DNA from: Cytauxzoon felis
Lineage: Eukaryota > Apicomplexa > Aconoidasida > Piroplasmida > Theileriidae
Assembly (NCBI GenBank): GCA_020283715.1
Contig: JAIQCW010000093.1
Location: 46,661 to 110,660 of the forward strand
Length of the DNA stretch: 64,000 bases
Direction: 5' to 3'
Position 1 is the first letter of the stretch, and the number at the start of each line of letters is the position of its first letter. The notes below the pieces were generated by a model that saw only the letters and a program-made list of their open reading frames with translations, was not told the DNA's origin and did not search any database. The translations under genes and the position numbers were made by a program. Shown one piece after another: positions 13,469-25,331 of the stretch.

Positions 13469-14698
13469 TTATGTTTTAGATTTACCCAACGTGGTACTGA
13501 GTGCCAGAACCAAATGTAAAGCGCCGATAAGGAGACCTACAGTACCGACTATCCTGGTGAATGTATCTTTATGTGTAATATTACCCAAATTCCCTATAGG
13601 ATGCAACATAACATCAGGTAAATTGGAAATATGATGAATCTCATTGCCAAATTCACGTTGTGATCTCACTTTTGGCTCTTGGCTATGGGTGTACAAAATC
13701 TCACCAGTTTCACCGCTTACGAATTTTGTGGTGAATCCTTCTGAACTCAACTCGTGAAGACAGAAACCTGGAACTTCAGAGAAAAATTTTGAATTCGAAG
13801 ACCTTAAAACTGGGCGTTTACCGTGGCTACCACCAGATCCACAAACAATCAATGTTAAACCTTTGTTATCAAGCAACTCCATTACATGATCATGGCCTGA
13901 TATATAAGCATCTACATTTGCTTCTTTTAAAAGTGGTAATAAAAAGTGTGCCAAATGGGAATCGCCCTTTGATGGGCCTGACGATTGAATTGGTTTATCA
14001 CCCACTACTATAATGTAGTCTAATATTTTAGGTGCGATTTCCAAAGTTTTTTTAAGTTCATTCCACGCAGCTTCATTTACATCTTTAAAAGGAAATGCAT
14101 TTGATAATATCCATGTATCTATGAACACAAATCCTACACTCATGTCTTTATGTCCACTCTTCAACAGAGATATCGCTGTTAAAATTTATACAATAATATT
14201 GATATCACAGAATAACTTACAAGCATTCGTGGCAAAATGTGTAAAATAATGATACCACCAATTTGGTATTATGAGTCTGGGCTTTCCGCTGGGAACGTTC
14301 TTACTATCTGTATCGATCCCTTGGCCAGAAAGATAAATTTGTTGTGACCTATTTACTTGTGAATTGAAATCGCCAAGCCAATCACCAGAACCTAGAACAG
14401 TAAACATTGGAATATCCATTACTCCAGATTCATCTTTATAAACGGATTCAAATTCAGTCTGCCATTTAACGTCAGACAAACTAGATACTCCATATTCAAA
14501 ATTGGACCCAGGGGATATCAGAAAGGAAACGTGCTCATTAGAAACATATAGCTTTAATTTTTCGGCCACCATATGCTGATATTTCGTCCCAGTTCCCCAG
14601 TTGCCTAGTGATACAAAAGTTAGCTTACAATATACAACAGATATAATTGTTGAGAACATCAACAATATACACGTAATATGCTTCAATAAACTCTCCAT
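13469..14698 (-). CDS. GAP50: GAP50-like glideosome anchor (purple acid phosphatase fold)
   Basis: Two exons joined by a 45-nt intron (GTAAGTTATT...AACAG) between FATNA and SISLLKSG. There is an N-terminal signal peptide (residues 1-25), a metallophosphatase-like domain, and a C-terminal membrane helix (VGTVGLLIGALHLVLAL) with a short LGKSKT tail. That is the topology of GAP50, which anchors the myosin motor in the inner membrane complex. Metal-ligand motifs of purple acid phosphatases are mostly changed: GDWG is GNWG, the GDN motif is GSN, GNHD is GSGD, and the GH motif is GD; only SGHDH is kept. The protein is probably not an active phosphatase. A related secreted acid phosphatase is the alternative, but the tail anchor favours GAP50. 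Confidence 0.85.
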
Positions 14699-14948
14699 TT
14701 TTGATATTTTATATTTATTTAATACACATCAAATATACCACCAGTAAATCAATCACATTTATATTGAGGTGTGCACCATACATAATCACCATACCAGAAT
14801 CACCGATACACAATCACAATTTAAAGTGTCTACAGATGAATTCAAAAAATATCTGACCATTTTATGTGGGATTTTCATCTATAGTAGAAAAGTTACAGAA
14901 ACTAAACGATTATAATAAAGTAACATATATAATTAAAGATAATACGAA

Positions 14949-16048
14949 TTACCCTTGAATCTCTATTAAGTTTGATAAACACAATGTTACTGACATTATA
15001 ATTGCTCCAAGGATATAAAATGTCCATAAAATTACAACGGGAGATTCGTTGTGTCCAGTATTACCCGTGAAGAGCTCAAACGAAAGATAGATAAAAAAAC
15101 CTACTGCTAATAATGAAAATACCGTAAACAGAGTTCCACTCTGAGATGGGACTGAGTAGTATCCGATAAGCATACCAATAGGTACACAAAGTGAGAAGGA
15201 CAATATACAAAGATTTTTTAAAAGCTCAGACTTCAACAAATTCGTTACAGTAGAAGTTATTAACAGGCATTCAGCCCATTTGTGGGCCAATATACCAAAT
15301 GCCATCGCCCATAATGTTGACCCAGATTCACATCCCAATAATGATCCTATATTAAGATGTCAAATGATACACGCAAATATACCTTCTAATATTGAGTGAC
15401 CATAGAATGACAATAATAAAAATGTTGGTCGTGATGTTAGAATCTGTTTGAACTTTAGATAGATGATTTCATAATTATCCCATATGTTATTTGGACGACC
15501 GTCATGGTCACTGGCAGCTATAGTTCTATTTGTACTATCTTCAACATCCAAATCGTCTTTAATTGCAACTTTTTCAATTAATAGTGACCTATTTAAGTAA
15601 ATAATAGTGACATAACGAGTATAAATACCCGTTGTTCAAGGACTTTATGTCGGACTGTTCTGTGGCCTGGTTACCACAATGATGACCTAAATTTTACTGA
15701 TACATTAAAAAAATATATAATAATACCTGCAAGAAAATCTACAGTAACTAATAATAAAATGGGAACAATTACAATAAAGCCCCGTAAATCGATACATTTA
15801 TACAAGATAAGATCATCATGTTTATATTGAAAGCCTTCAGGTAATAAGTGCGTTATAGCAAGAGACAATAGAGCTCCTAGAAAATAAGGAATGAATATCA
15901 AAAAAATACCACTAGTAGCATTATTTATGTTTTCAATATTCAGCCATTTTGTACGGTATTTAGCGAACCGATGTGCGATTTTTGGTGTATAACAGAATAT
16001 TATTGTCTCCAAAAATATTAATAACGATATTACTATCTTAGTTAACAT
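14949..16048 (-). CDS. ZIP-family metal (zinc/iron) transporter
   Basis: Four exons with introns of about 36-40 nt, from MLTKIVISL (16048) to the end at 14949. About eight membrane segments are visible. The second contains THLLPEGF. Joining across the intron at about 15345-15380 restores the ZIP signature HSILEGSLLG in segment 4, and segment 5 carries AHKWAE; these His and Glu residues form the metal site. The predicted role is import of zinc or iron into the cytosol. The loop between segments 3 and 4 is short and acidic, with a single HH, so it lacks a long His-rich loop. The membrane it serves cannot be told from sequence. Confidence 0.85.
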
Positions 16049-16333
16049 CCTTATTAAAGATATCTACATATATTATGTTGGATTATATCTCAACCAAAAC
16101 GCCGATCTAATTGTATGAGACTATACGCATTACCAACATGACATCATTAGCACAATAACGCTATTACATGTAACATTAAACACTTATAATTTCATAGAAT
16201 CTGAATTTTTCAAATCATTAAACGTTTCTGACGTTGTTTGTCCCCCACCAAAAAATGTAAACTGATACAGCCATTACATATACACATTGTTCATATTAAG
16301 TGTCATATACATTGAAGAATTAATATATTTTAA

Positions 16334-17415
16334 TCACCTCAATAATTGTTTTACAGGTGGCTGTAAATCCGTTGTTACAGTTACGTATGTGCCCTTCGCT
16401 CCAGCGACCAATCCCTTTACATATAGTAAAGAAGTTTCAGGATTCATCCCAAGTATTTTCATTTTCCTAAATGTACATCTCTTACATCCCATTCTACCGG
16501 CCATTCTCTTCCCGGGCTTTACACATCCGGGCCTTGTCGACGAACCAATAGACCCAGGCTTCCTATGGTGTTTGGAACCGTGTGACATCGGACCCCTATT
16601 ATCAATTTTAATAATGTACATGTTATCAAATAAACCTTTGAAATCCATAACGTTTGATGACTCCCGCAAATCCTTTTCCCTTACTTATGCTCGTTACCTT
16701 GACATGGGTGCATCCAGCAAATGCAGTTGCATCAACGGTTTGTCCTAATATATAGTCTTGGGGAGGTTGTAACTTGACAGGGTATAATTCGGCGAAATTT
16801 GAAGAATTCTTGATCAATGTTCCCATTTTTGTGCGCAGGTTCCAGCGTCGTTCCCATAGTGGTTTACCTACACAAAAATTAACGTTGTCTATTAATGTAT
16901 TGAGCATTACCAACCATATGAAACAAGCGCATAACCTAAATCCATAAATTCACATATTGTACAGGGTAGTATACGTATTCCAGTGACCGTCACTACCACA
17001 CCGTCAGGTGACCATATTTGACCTACATCGTATTTTTCACCACGTAATTGAACCTGAAGATATATAGACATATTTTAATTAATAGAAACCCTTTTTTCGG
17101 TCTCTGGCCACCTTGTTTTCCATAAATAAGGCCTTGGAAGCTTAGCATCTCGTGCAATTAAGACCTGTTATATAACATTCAATCATATGTTTTCAAATCA
17201 CCTTTCCTCCTAATGGTAGACCTTCTTCCAAGGAATTTAAATTAAATTTGTTACTAATGCATCCGACATTGTGCATACTATTACAATTAAATGCTATATT
17301 TTCAATTAAAATGGGATTCTATAAGCAAACCTGCGATAACTTTTATAAACACCGTTGTAGTACAGTTAAATATGGTCCATATTGTGATGAATGAAATTGG
17401 TTGGCATATTTTCAT
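16334..17415 (-). CDS. Bacterial-type 50S ribosomal protein L3, probably apicoplast
   Basis: Six exons joined by introns of 22-49 nt. The C-terminal exons encode [15 protein letters not shown] joined to [19 protein letters not shown], a diagnostic L3 segment, then [11 protein letters not shown]. The N-terminal exons give [17 protein letters not shown], matching the start of bacterial L3. Upstream I read a first exon beginning [16 protein letters not shown] at 17415, which looks like an ER signal peptide, then a 22-nt intron (GTTATC...TTATAG). That suggests bipartite apicoplast targeting rather than mitochondrial import. L3 sits near the peptidyl-transferase centre. Family certain; the first exon and location are inferred. 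A downstream ATG at 17276 is an alternative start. Confidence 0.88.
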
Positions 17416-17506
17416 TTATTAAAAAATATTCTGAAACACGATACAACCACACATTAAATATAAATATCAGATAAAAGAGATTATTATAATTAGTGGTTAA
17501 CAATAT

Positions 17507-19223
17507 TTATACTCTACGATTTGAAACATCGGCATAGTCTACAATTATTTCTCTTCCGTCCAATGTATGTTTAATGTTTGGCTCTAACACAGCGTGTATA
17601 GAGTTTTTGTTAGCAAAAGTTAAAAATCCAAATCCTTTACTGCGTTGCGTATGTGCATCTACAATTATGAATATTATATCATCGTATACAACAACCTCTA
17701 GGTATATATGCGTCAACAACTTCACCAAACTGAGAAAAGTAAGCGCGTAAACTTTGTACAGTTGTATCAAAACTTATTCTTCCAATGAACAATTTAGGGG
17801 CAGCACGTTCTCTCGGAACTCTAGATGTCACAGGACGACCTAGATAATGAAATCAAATCTACAGTTTGAACGTAAATTACCTGATTGTGTATCGTTTGTG
17901 TTGTCATATTGAGCAGTTCCGGAAAATACATAACTAACAGATTTGTTCGGATCAAAATTTGCATTGTTAGCAGTCCCCTGTCTATATGGTGGTACGGATT
18001 CTGGAAATTTATTTTTGTATGACAAATTTTGTATAAACATACGATTATATACGTCCCTATTGTCGTTAGTATAGCCGGGTCCACGATCATTACGATCCTT
18101 TTTAAAGAATTTGTCAGGACGATCACCGTGACCACCTTCATTAAATCTTTTAAATCTCATGCCATTATGATGATCTCTCTGATGACGACCATATCCTGAG
18201 TTACCTCTTTTTACACCACCTGAAGATAATAATTGTGTGGTCAATAGGATTCATTTATGGAAACTAACTAGAATGATGTTTCTGTCCTGTAGCACGATCT
18301 ACGATGACTTCTCGTCCCATGATAATGTGTGGAGCAGTATCAAACACCTATAATATAATAAATTCGAATGGATTAATTGATTACCTTTTGAATAGCCTCT
18401 TCATTATCAAAGGATATGAAGCCGAATCCTTTATTAAGATTAGTATTGGAATGCTGTCTAGGGCAGTACGCATCGTGTACGGTACCGAACTATGTATAAA
18501 ATTAAATAAGTATAACTTGAGGACCTTTGACAAACCTTGTTGAAATATTCCTCAAGATCATCTTTGGTAGCTTCGAATGCTATACGTGTAATAAATATAC
18601 GATGTGCATTAATTTTATCCTCGTCAGCAGTTGAGGGTTGTTCTGTTTGCTCCATTGGTTCCGATTGTTCTGTTTGCTCCTGTTGTACCGTTTGTTCAAG
18701 TAGCCCTACTTGTTCTGTTTGCTCAGGCTGTGCCGTTTGTTCAAGTGGCCCTACTTGTTCTGTTTGCTCAGGCTGTACCGTTTGTTCCATATTATCTAAT
18801 CCTTTATCTGCTTTTACTTCCTCCTCTTTTATTTCAATGTCCTGTTCACCTTTAACTTCGGCTTCATTTACATGAACTTCGTCATCATGAGCATCGTTAT
18901 CATCTTCTGGATTAATATTCTAAGTAAATAAAATGATACGTAAATGGTAGCAAAATTACCTCTGCAACAGCTTCTAAATTGGTAGATTCCAATGTTTCAG
19001 TAGTTTCAGGGTCTTGTACAATTTCCTCCTCAGCAGACTTCTTCTTCGTTGCTGCCTTTGATTTAGTAGATGCCTTCGTCTTTGTAGTTTTAGCCTTAGT
19101 AGTTTTTTTAGCAGAGGTAACTGTTTTTTTCGTGGTCTTCTTTACATCAGTGGGCGCAGTCTCGGCATCAACATCATCAGTAGCTTTTGGTTCAGTTGAC
19201 TTGGCAGATTTTTTTGGTGGCAT
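17507..19223 (-). CDS. Two-RRM hnRNP-like RNA-binding protein with Lys/Ala-rich and EQT-repeat N-terminus
   Basis: At least six exons with introns of about 30-45 nt. The N-terminus (MPPKKSAKST...) is Lys/Ala/Thr-rich like a histone H1 tail, then an acidic stretch, then imperfect 15-residue repeats. RRM1 starts HRIFITRIAF and includes GFGFISFD. A Gly/Arg/Asn-rich linker (SGGVKRGNSGYGRHQRDHH) follows, then RRM2 with PKLFIGRISFDTTVQ and KGFGFLTFA, ending DYADVSNRRV. The tandem RRM architecture with FIGRI and GFGF/FVTF-type RNP motifs is that of the hnRNP A/Musashi/DAZAP group. It probably binds mRNA in nucleus or cytoplasm. The unusual N-terminal half has no recognisable domain. Confidence 0.8.
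18646..18790 (-). repeat. Coding tandem repeat, 45-nt unit
   Basis: About three imperfect copies of a 45-nt unit, encoding variants of EQTxQPEQTEQVGPL, lie in the N-terminal part of the RRM gene. Copies differ by a few bases and the last is degraded. Such repeats change copy number easily and could be used for strain typing. Confidence 0.8.
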
Positions 19224-19478
19224 AGTTGTTTTGTATTAAATTAAACGCAATAAAACAAATCATATAAATTAAATTAAAAGGTTATTTCTAGATCATTGCA
19301 TAATATGCATCCTTTCTAATTTAATATATTCATTATATTGTACACGTTACCCATATAAATCCATCAATTAAATTGCCACACAGAATTATCTTATTCCTTA
19401 TAAATACTAAATAATACACATAACAATATCGAATTAGATAATATAAGATTATTATTTTGCTGTTCTGAGGTTATAATT

Positions 19479-20089
19479 TTATTTATGTGATCCCTGCGGT
19501 CTTTTACCACGCATGCCTCTGCTGACGCCACCCCTTTCTATGTAATTAATGTTATGATACGTTAAATTGACATAAACATACCACGTCCTCTACCTGGATA
19601 AGTTGTACCACCAGTTTTTGCTATTAGTTATTATTAAACGAAACATAAATATTTATATATGTGACAAAAAGGATAATTATTTAGTATATTTAAAAAATAA
19701 TAAACATTACCAGTTGGCTTAGGTTCATCTTTAGCTATCTCTGTGACTTCGTTCGGTAGTCTCAGGGACTTTATATTGTTACCGCGTATATAACATTCGT
19801 TCACCTTCCAAAAGTCTGTACCTGTCTACAAAAATTAAGAACCATGTATATTCGCAAACCTTGGATGTGCAGACAACATTTATAAGATGTGTATTCATAA
19901 AGGCGTCGTATGACGATAAGATTCCACTATAAGTCTCTCCATTTTTCAATTCAATAAGCTTTACAAGGTCTTAATATATATTACACAAAAAACATACCGT
20001 TGGTTGACTTTTGCCGGCTTTTAATAAAGTAAGTGGCAACTATAGAATAAACGTCCATAGATAAGAAATTGGATAAGACATACCACCAT
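19479..20089 (-). CDS. LSM4: U6 snRNA-associated Sm-like protein LSm4
   Basis: Five or six small exons. After ATG GTG and a 44-nt intron, the frame reads LPLTLLKAGKSQPT, then LIELKNGETYSGIL, NTHLINVVCTSK, TDFWKVNECYIRGNNIKSLR, LPNEV: a complete Sm1/Sm2 fold with the LSm4-specific NECYIRGN and IKSLRLP segments. The C-terminal exons are Gly/Arg-rich (KTGGTTYPGRGR, GVSRGMRGKRPQ), as in LSm4. It joins the LSm2-8 ring on U6 snRNA and the LSm1-7 decay ring. Exon borders around the Gly/Arg tail are approximate. Confidence 0.88.
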
Positions 20090-20235
20090 TCTTTTTATCG
20101 TCGTTAAATTTGAATAATATTTTATATATGAATTTCATAAATGTTAAATTGTGTATATTTTATTTATTATTTTAATTAAATTGTGTTTTATAATGTTATA
20201 TTTTATTTTATGTTAACTGTTTCACCTAACACAAA

Positions 20236-22809
20236 ATGTTGTCCAATAAGCTAGAACATAATCTTTCACGTATATTATTAAGAACAAAAGAATGTCAATT
20301 AACACCATTAAATAATTCAATTTTTAGGACTTATTCTATTTCAAGTGATGCATTTGGTGATAACCCTGTATATAGATATATGAAGGAACGTGAAACTTCA
20401 TCTGAATCATCCAAGAATCGGACAATAAAATTGATAGATAACATGGAATATTTATGTGGAAAGAAGATAATGAGCATGGATATTATGTTTGATAATGATA
20501 TAAATAGTGATATGATACCTAGTTTTTTACTGATGGCGCAGCGTTATCCTAAAGAATCGTACACAACAGATGGCATTATTAACATATCTCTGATAAACCA
20601 TAGCCCATACATGGACTATATAAGGCATGTCAAGATATGTCGTTTGGAGGAGATGGGATTGAATCGTAGAATGGTACCTATAAAAAAGCTTTATTCTAAT
20701 GCGGGAGATTTGAGTGATAGTAGGAATTTTGTGAAATTTCAAAAACTTGTTGACGATAATTTTTTAGACGTTATAGATTCCTTAAAAAAGCCGCTTGAGT
20801 TGTTTTCATTTGTAAAATATATATACTTATTGAACATAAACATATCCGTCAGTCATTCATACATCTTATCGAAACGTCTAATAGAAATCATACCACATAT
20901 GAATATTCATGAGGTAACATCTATATTAGTATCAATAATAATTTTTAGTCTATAAAGCTTATAGTCATGCTGATTAGTTTTAGTAACGGTGATCTTTTCA
21001 AATATTTATTGTGTGCATTAAACGCACATTTAGAACGTAATATTTACTTTATAAAATTGTTATCTTCCGATGAGGTTATAGATATTTTTAGTCCATTGTC
21101 TTTAATTCAATTTGATAATTACAATGTTTGGACAATTTTTAACAATACATTTTTTATCGATCATATTACACATGATATTGATTCCCTTGTTGAAAACACT
21201 CGTGGTTTATTATTAATAATCTTGTCTTTAATAAATCAAAATAATTACCGTAAATCGATTGTAAATAGCTTATTAGGAAATGTAGAGAAAATATCTACAT
21301 ATGGTTTGTTGTCTTTACTCATAGTTCATTACTGGATAGTTATTCTTAATGCAGTAGAAAGATTATCATCATCCAGTTATAGTGAATTTAATGAGTTATT
21401 ATATAAAGAGTTGGTTAAAAGGATTCATTCAATCCCTGCTAACTATATTGCTTCATTTTATATCAAATATAACAGTAAGTAAAAATGAATGTACAATAAC
21501 TTAAGTAATAGATTTCATGCCCAAAGATACTTCTGTAACTTTGTTGAATAGTCTGGGACGATTACTAAAGAATATGTCTGGAAATGTAATATTTGATCTG
21601 TACTGTTGTTACCTTAAGAATAATGAATGCAATAACCGTCAGACTAGAATTTACGAATATGTAAGCATTAATGTCACCAAATAATATTAATGTAGTACAT
21701 CAAACATCATTACCGATCGTTAACTAGCAAGAATATATCAAATATATTAATGTATCTGAGTATAAATGGCAAATGTAAAAGTAGAATATATGATGTTATA
21801 ATGCGCAAGTTTACACAACTAAAGCAAAATAATGCAATAAAACATAATGAGGTATTTTAATTTACTTAATATAATGCATTATAGTTATTGGATATTATAC
21901 TATCTATGTCATTGGTAGGGATTCATAAAAACGACGTATGGATTGGTGTAGATGTATCAAATATAATTTATCGCATACCCAAGAATATACTGGTGTATTT
22001 GGGTTATTCTTTTCTAATAACAAACGTTAAAAACTATACACTGTGGCAAACTCTAGTTAATAGGTATCACGCCATTAATTTGTATAACACATTTATCAGA
22101 ATATTATTTGAAATCAGGCACAACGCTTCAGAATTATATCAAGTTTTAAAATCAGCACAAATACTGGAATTTATTCCAATTAATGATGGTAAATCAGGAA
22201 TTAATTTTAACAAGTTGGATAAATTGGTGCAAAATTGCAAACAAATTTATCTTAACAAACTGTCAAAACAGCGTTATGTCACAGAAATCCCTTACGAAGA
22301 TATATTCAATAAAGTTGGGCTAAGATTCAAAAAAGGTTCGTTTCTCACTTGTTATGAACATCGTTCTTGCATTTGTAAATACTATAAATTTTATGAATAT
22401 AATCCAGACATACTGATAAAGGAATTGTATGAAGCTCCGTACGTTCTTACCGAATATAATATAATAATTGAGCCTACGCAAACTTCGATTGAACATATAG
22501 TATGTTATTGACAAATACAACAATGTGGTGATCTTATAGACTTCTGGTATGATTATAGGCGAAGCGCAATTACGATACCGCGTATTGAAAAAATTGAACT
22601 ATAGACTATATTCCTTCCACGATTCCATGTGGAATGACTACTTAATCACCGGTGACAATAATAAAAGGTGGGATATGGATAAAATGGTGGAATTTTTTTG
22701 CAAAAGTGTTAAATTATGGCATCTAAACCCAAAGAAAGGCAAGTTTAATCTCTCTATAGTGACGTATTCATATAGGCCGTGGAAGGCTGCCCATGTTAAA
22801 ACTAAGTAA
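20236..22809 (+). CDS. RAP-domain protein with helical repeats (putative organellar RNA-binding)
   Basis: Six exons. Joins: IHE|SIKLIVML over a 35-nt intron; an exon near 21514-21660; EY|YIKHHYRS; HNE|LLDIILS; and HI|TSGMIIGEAQ over a 40-nt intron that removes a stop at 22509. The C-terminal exon carries a RAP domain, seen as RYRVLKKLNYRLYSFHDSMW followed by an aromatic-rich tail. The rest, about 600 residues, is helical repeats of the type seen in FASTK/HPR proteins. The N-terminus is basic and could be a mitochondrial leader. Apicomplexan RAP proteins bind organellar RNA, including fragmented mitochondrial rRNAs, and the same role is inferred here. Confidence 0.75.
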
Positions 22810-22914
22810 CAACAAAGTCTTGCAAACGCATCACATGAATAAAATTAAAAAACTACAGACTATGCTAATACAGCAACAATCTTGACGTTCAGTGTACCAT
22901 AATGATCCATTTTA

Positions 22915-23838
22915 ATGACAATTTTAATATCCCTCGTAATTAAATATATAATAATGTATATATCCTTGTTCTTGATAATAAGTACGGCATATTGTCTACA
23001 TAGACTAAATAAAACCATAACGAATGAAGACTATATTAGCAAGGATATCTCGGACATTAATGTGACTGTGCACATGGAGGAATTTGAGGATATACCGACA
23101 GAACCAAGTAAGGAAAATGGAAGAATAGAAATTTGTAAAAACTCGCTACTCCATAACTATGAAAATGATGTTTATGCGTTGTCAGAATACTACGGATGTG
23201 ACATTATGGCTATAGCGAGTCCGGTAGACAAATATCCTACAATATTAAAAGATACTCAAACATCATTTAATTCGGTAAAAAATCATGATTTGACACCAGA
23301 GAAACTAGGTTTATGCAATAAATCCAAAATAGCTGCTCGTTGTAGCTCGTACTTAAGATTTGCGAACTGTATCTTCCTAAACTACAAGAGTTCATCTAAT
23401 CTAATAAGCATAGATGAACAAATAAAATCAGATATAAATAATGCATTTATTAATAAATATATTTTGTCTGGATCTGGAAGGGTTGGATTCTTGCTTAATG
23501 AGGCGTTAGGCCATTTTTGTAGGTTCGTGCATAGTGCCTGTCCCTCCATACATCCACAATTTGACTTAGATTATGATTACTTTAAAACTCAGGCCTGTAT
23601 TATATTTGATTTAGTTACACCTTTGTACAATAGTTATCAGTTATTTCGTTCCAAACATGAAATGTTATCTATGTTTTATAAATACGACAACCAAGATTTG
23701 ATACAGTCACAAATATACGTTCCGCTTGAAAAACCCACTAATACTGCACAGATGTTGATTGGATACAAGGATAGTTTGTGTAATAACCGTTGTAATTTAG
23801 CTAATGAATTGTATGTGAGTTTTATTAACAATAATTAA
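22915..23838 (+). CDS. Secreted Cys-containing protein, unknown function
   Basis: 307 codons without introns. The likely start is either 22915 or the internal Met at 22954, which begins a clean signal peptide (MYISLFLIISTAYC). The mature part is hydrophilic first, then has about 13 cysteines spread unevenly, in segments such as CNKSKIAARCSSYLRF and HFCRFVHSACPSIHPQF. No membrane helix follows, so it is probably secreted or stored in a secretory organelle. I recognise no domain; the Cys spacing does not look like the 6-Cys family. It lies between two helical proteins on the same strand. Confidence 0.65.
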   Translation: MTILISLVIKYIIMYISLFLIISTAYCLHRLNKTITNEDYISKDISDINVTVHMEEFEDIPTEPSKENGRIEICKNSLLHNYENDVYALSEYYGCDIMAIASPVDKYPTILKDTQTSFNSVKNHDLTPEKLGLCNKSKIAARCSSYLRFANCIFLNYKSSSNLISIDEQIKSDINNAFINKYILSGSGRVGFLLNEALGHFCRFVHSACPSIHPQFDLDYDYFKTQACIIFDLVTPLYNSYQLFRSKHEMLSMFYKYDNQDLIQSQIYVPLEKPTNTAQMLIGYKDSLCNNRCNLANELYVSFINNN

Positions 23839-23945
23839 CACAATATCATAGAATATAGACGGAAAAAATAATGGTATATATATGTTATGTATTCACCTAA
23901 TACTATATTGTAAGGAATGTGCAATATGTAAGGTTTTGGGTATAA

Positions 23946-25328
23946 ATGGATGAAATTCTGTATTATGTAGAACACAACGATGTTATAGGATTATGTAGCT
24001 GGTTCAATGTTAGCTTAGACAGGCAGAAGGTCTTCTATAAGTATATGAATGAGAATATAAACTCCAAAATTGCACGATTCGTTTATCAAAATTCTATTTT
24101 TCTTTATACTGGAGTTCTGCGTAAAAAATGTAACATATTTGATGAAGATGATTTAAATGATATAGTTACTTCACTGGGTGGAAATTCGTTATATTGCAAT
24201 GGGAAATTAGCCAATTTCAAAGTTGAAAATTATGAAATAAAGTCATTCAATACCTCTACTGCTTATATTAGTTTGTTTAAAAAGTGTTTTAAACTGATTG
24301 ATCCTGATGTGGCTTATTGTTCCATCATCGAATTACTACGCTGCTGTAATGTAGATGATATGCACGATTTATTAGACTTATTGACAGAAGTAATTAAGTT
24401 GGAAATGAATCCATCATTAGTAACAAATTCGCTCGTCATTTTATTAGAGCTTATCGAAAGATGTTTCTCTACCGACATAGACTCAATTTATTTATTTGTT
24501 GATACATTGTTATCTCTAAATTTCAGTGATACACATGGCGTAGTAGATTCATCATTAAAATCGTTTTTAATGAAGATCATTTATTTCATTTCGTCTAATA
24601 AATTATATTGTGGCTGTGATTTTGACAATTATTGTCTGAAGTTTTGCAATTTGTATTGCAAATACAACAATGATATTTTTAAATGGATATCGTCTTTATG
24701 TATCACTAATTATACAATTATAACCGGTCCATTAGATAATATACCTTTTTATGAGGGTACTTGTGCTTATATTTTATTGACCAGTAAAAACAGTATTATC
24801 CCAAGGATCTATTCTCCAACAGCTTTGGGTAATATGGGCCTTAAAGTGGCCCATGTTCTTATGGTTAATGCAAACAATTATGTGTGTAATAGCTGTATTT
24901 ATGATATAATAAACATTTCATTGGAGTTCTTTTATGAAATATCAAATGATAATGTATTCCCCTGGCAACCTATAGAGTTTCTTGTTTTACTATTCGATCG
25001 TTTTCATAGTTACAACTTAAATATTAACGAAATGAAATCTATTTTCAATAGGATCGTAAAACTATCCAATAAAATTACGCAAATTTATTTGTTTAAATCA
25101 CTATTTAATAAGATTAATAAGGGAAGAACATTGCCTATTTTTCTTGGTACTCTTAAGAATTCCTTTGACGGATCAATAGAATATAAACAATTATTAGAAT
25201 ATCTATCAATATCTTTAGATCAGGATGAAATTGAAAGTCCCATACACGATACAGTCTCTAAATTTATTAAATGTGTTAGCAGTTGTTCTCCAAACTATAG
25301 CTATCTTATAAATAGTAATTCAGACTGA
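23946..25328 (+). CDS. Alpha-helical protein of unknown function, directly upstream of TERT
   Basis: 460 codons without introns, ending in TGA only three bases before the ATG of the TERT frame and in the same reading frame. The protein (MDEILYYVEHNDVIGLC...) is Leu/Ile/Asn-rich and helical with scattered cysteines; no domain is recognised. It may be an independent gene, or the TERT N-terminal part separated by a read error, an unrecognised intron or a real stop. A 75-nt phase-0 intron from GTTAGC near 25281 to TTACAAG at 25361 would bridge the stop, but its donor is weak. Confidence 0.6.
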   Translation: MDEILYYVEHNDVIGLCSWFNVSLDRQKVFYKYMNENINSKIARFVYQNSIFLYTGVLRKKCNIFDEDDLNDIVTSLGGNSLYCNGKLANFKVENYEIKSFNTSTAYISLFKKCFKLIDPDVAYCSIIELLRCCNVDDMHDLLDLLTEVIKLEMNPSLVTNSLVILLELIERCFSTDIDSIYLFVDTLLSLNFSDTHGVVDSSLKSFLMKIIYFISSNKLYCGCDFDNYCLKFCNLYCKYNNDIFKWISSLCITNYTIITGPLDNIPFYEGTCAYILLTSKNSIIPRIYSPTALGNMGLKVAHVLMVNANNYVCNSCIYDIINISLEFFYEISNDNVFPWQPIEFLVLLFDRFHSYNLNINEMKSIFNRIVKLSNKITQIYLFKSLFNKINKGRTLPIFLGTLKNSFDGSIEYKQLLEYLSISLDQDEIESPIHDTVSKFIKCVSSCSPNYSYLINSNSD

Positions 25329-25331
25329 TTC

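Noticed and set aside
18537..18875. Plus-strand Val/Cys/Leu-rich frames opposite the EQT repeats
   Set aside because: They are antisense shadows of the repeat-containing RRM gene.
25326..25328. TGA as selenocysteine or readthrough codon between the 460-codon ORF and TERT
   Set aside because: No SECIS-like element was recognised and no readthrough context is known here; same-frame adjacency has a one-in-three chance of arising randomly.
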